Below are positions 21,243 to 21,464 of a DNA stretch of 21,464 nt, piece after piece. The notes under the pieces are model-generated. The model did not search any database, was not told the DNA's origin, and saw only the letters and a program-made list of their open reading frames with translations. Source of the DNA: a virus; IMG/VR virus record IMGVR_UViG_3300045136_000447, positions 1 through 21,464 of that record; one strand, 5' to 3'. Both the position numbers and the translations under genes were made by a program. The stretch's first letter is position 1. Every line of letters begins with the position of its first letter.

Positions 21243-21282
21243 TTGTTGCGCAAACCTTTCCGTTGTTGCACAAACCTTTCCG
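21243..21282. repeat. 20-bp tandem repeat (two copies)
   Basis: Positions 21243-21262 and 21263-21282 differ at one base; the shared core is CAAACCTTTCCG. The preceding AAAGGTTT (21233-21240) is complementary to AAACCTTT in each copy, so alternative hairpins can form. They stand just upstream of the rightward promoter, as operators or iterons would. Confidence 0.75.
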
Positions 21283-21296
21283 CTGCGACGTCGCAG
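21283..21296. promoter_or_regulatory. 14-bp perfect palindrome, probable operator
   Basis: CTGCGACGTCGCAG is its own complement and ends 2 bp before the -35 box at 21299. A dimeric regulator site is the simplest reading. Confidence 0.5.
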
Positions 21297-21298
21297 GC

Positions 21299-21328
21299 TT
21301 GACCTCCAGAGCCACTTTTTGCTATACT
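21299..21328 (+). promoter_or_regulatory. Rightward sigma70-type promoter
   Basis: TTGACC (21299-21304), 18 bp, TATACT (21323-21328). It points away from the leftward promoter at 20,773, making 20,802-21,298 a divergent control region, and precedes the 34-aa gene by 22 bp. Confidence 0.75.
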
Positions 21329-21350
21329 GAAAACGAGGAGCTCAAGGAGT

Positions 21351-21455
21351 ATGCCTACGCCGAAGCAGAAGCGACATGCGGCCCGCGCCAAGCGCGCCAA
21401 GCGTCGCCGGGAGATCGAGACGTGGGAGAAGGCTGCGAAGAAGCTCGGCAAGTGA
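21351..21455 (+). CDS. Small very basic protein (34 aa)
   Basis: Starts MPTPKQKRHAARAKRAKRRR and ends KAAKKLGK, with 17 Lys/Arg among 34 residues. GAGGAG and AAGGAG lie upstream and a promoter ends 22 bp before the ATG. It has no recognisable family; charge suggests nucleic-acid binding. Being the first rightward gene, it may begin another operon beyond the window. Confidence 0.6.
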   Translation: MPTPKQKRHAARAKRAKRRREIETWEKAAKKLGK

Positions 21456-21464
21456 CGGCCCACG

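Noticed and set aside
20938-21315. Minus-strand 125-aa open frame with a hydrophobic stretch in the AT-rich region
   Set aside because: It spans both arms of the inverted repeat, lacks a ribosome site and no promoter faces it; the hydrophobic run comes from A+T-rich sequence.
1-21464. CRISPR arrays, tRNA genes, integrase or transposase genes
   Set aside because: None seen: no regularly spaced repeats beyond those listed, no cloverleaf noticed, no recombinase motif. A tRNA scan would be decisive.

Overview
This window is part of a GC-rich tailed-phage (or prophage-like) genome. About 20.5 kb (roughly 290 to 20,766) is one almost continuous leftward (minus-strand) gene block. It encodes phage replication and recombination functions, a 7-deazaguanine DNA-modification pathway and many small proteins. 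Genes are packed tightly: stops and starts often share 4 bp (ATGA or GTGA), GTG starts are common and AAGGAGG-type ribosome sites are strong. At the left edge the 3' end of a plus-strand, virion-type gene converges on this block. The host cannot be named from sequence alone. Three minus-strand promoters and one plus-strand promoter are sigma70-like (TTGACT/C, 17-18 bp, TATAAT or TATACT), and one sits so close to its ATG that a leaderless mRNA is predicted.

Layout, right to left in the direction of transcription. At 20.8-21.35 kb lies an AT-rich, non-coding divergent region with a 117-bp imperfect inverted repeat, four copies of a 10-mer, a 20-bp tandem repeat and a palindrome; a tiny basic protein is encoded rightward from it. 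At 18.2-20.8 kb are a zinc-ribbon protein, a small charged protein, a C2H2-like protein, QueC and two hypotheticals. At 15.4-18.2 kb are a RecB/Cas4-like FeS nuclease, an AAA_24/Sak4-like ATPase, a probable ssDNA-binding-like protein and an unknown gene. At 14.3-15.4 kb are QueD and QueE. At 11.0-14.3 kb is a cassette unlike its surroundings: a 612-aa beta-rich/Ig-like protein, a 94-aa protein and a mannose-lectin plus glycosidase-like protein. At 9.7-11.0 kb are DpdA and FolE. At 5.1-9.7 kb are a UDG-exonuclease-PolA fusion, a DUF3987-type helicase-like protein, a double-HTH protein and a DUF6884-like protein. At 0.3-4.9 kb, behind its own promoter, are small zinc-binding and acidic proteins, a winged-helix protein, a VWA protein, a HExxH metalloprotease, a small gene with an apparent -1 frameshift, and an ATP-dependent DNA ligase fused to a SWIM zinc finger.

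How the genes fit together: FolE, QueD, QueE and QueC are the established GTP-to-preQ0 pathway, and DpdA is the transglycosylase family that exchanges guanine in DNA for a 7-deazaguanine. No QueF, ArcS or amidotransferase-QueC fusion is seen here, so the simplest prediction is a genome carrying 7-cyano-7-deazaguanine (dPreQ0), probably as protection against host nucleases. The polymerase, helicase-like protein, ligase, ATPase, ssDNA-binding-like protein and nuclease would form the replication/recombination set. The lectin/glycosidase cassette probably acts at the cell surface and is separate from the modification pathway although embedded in it.
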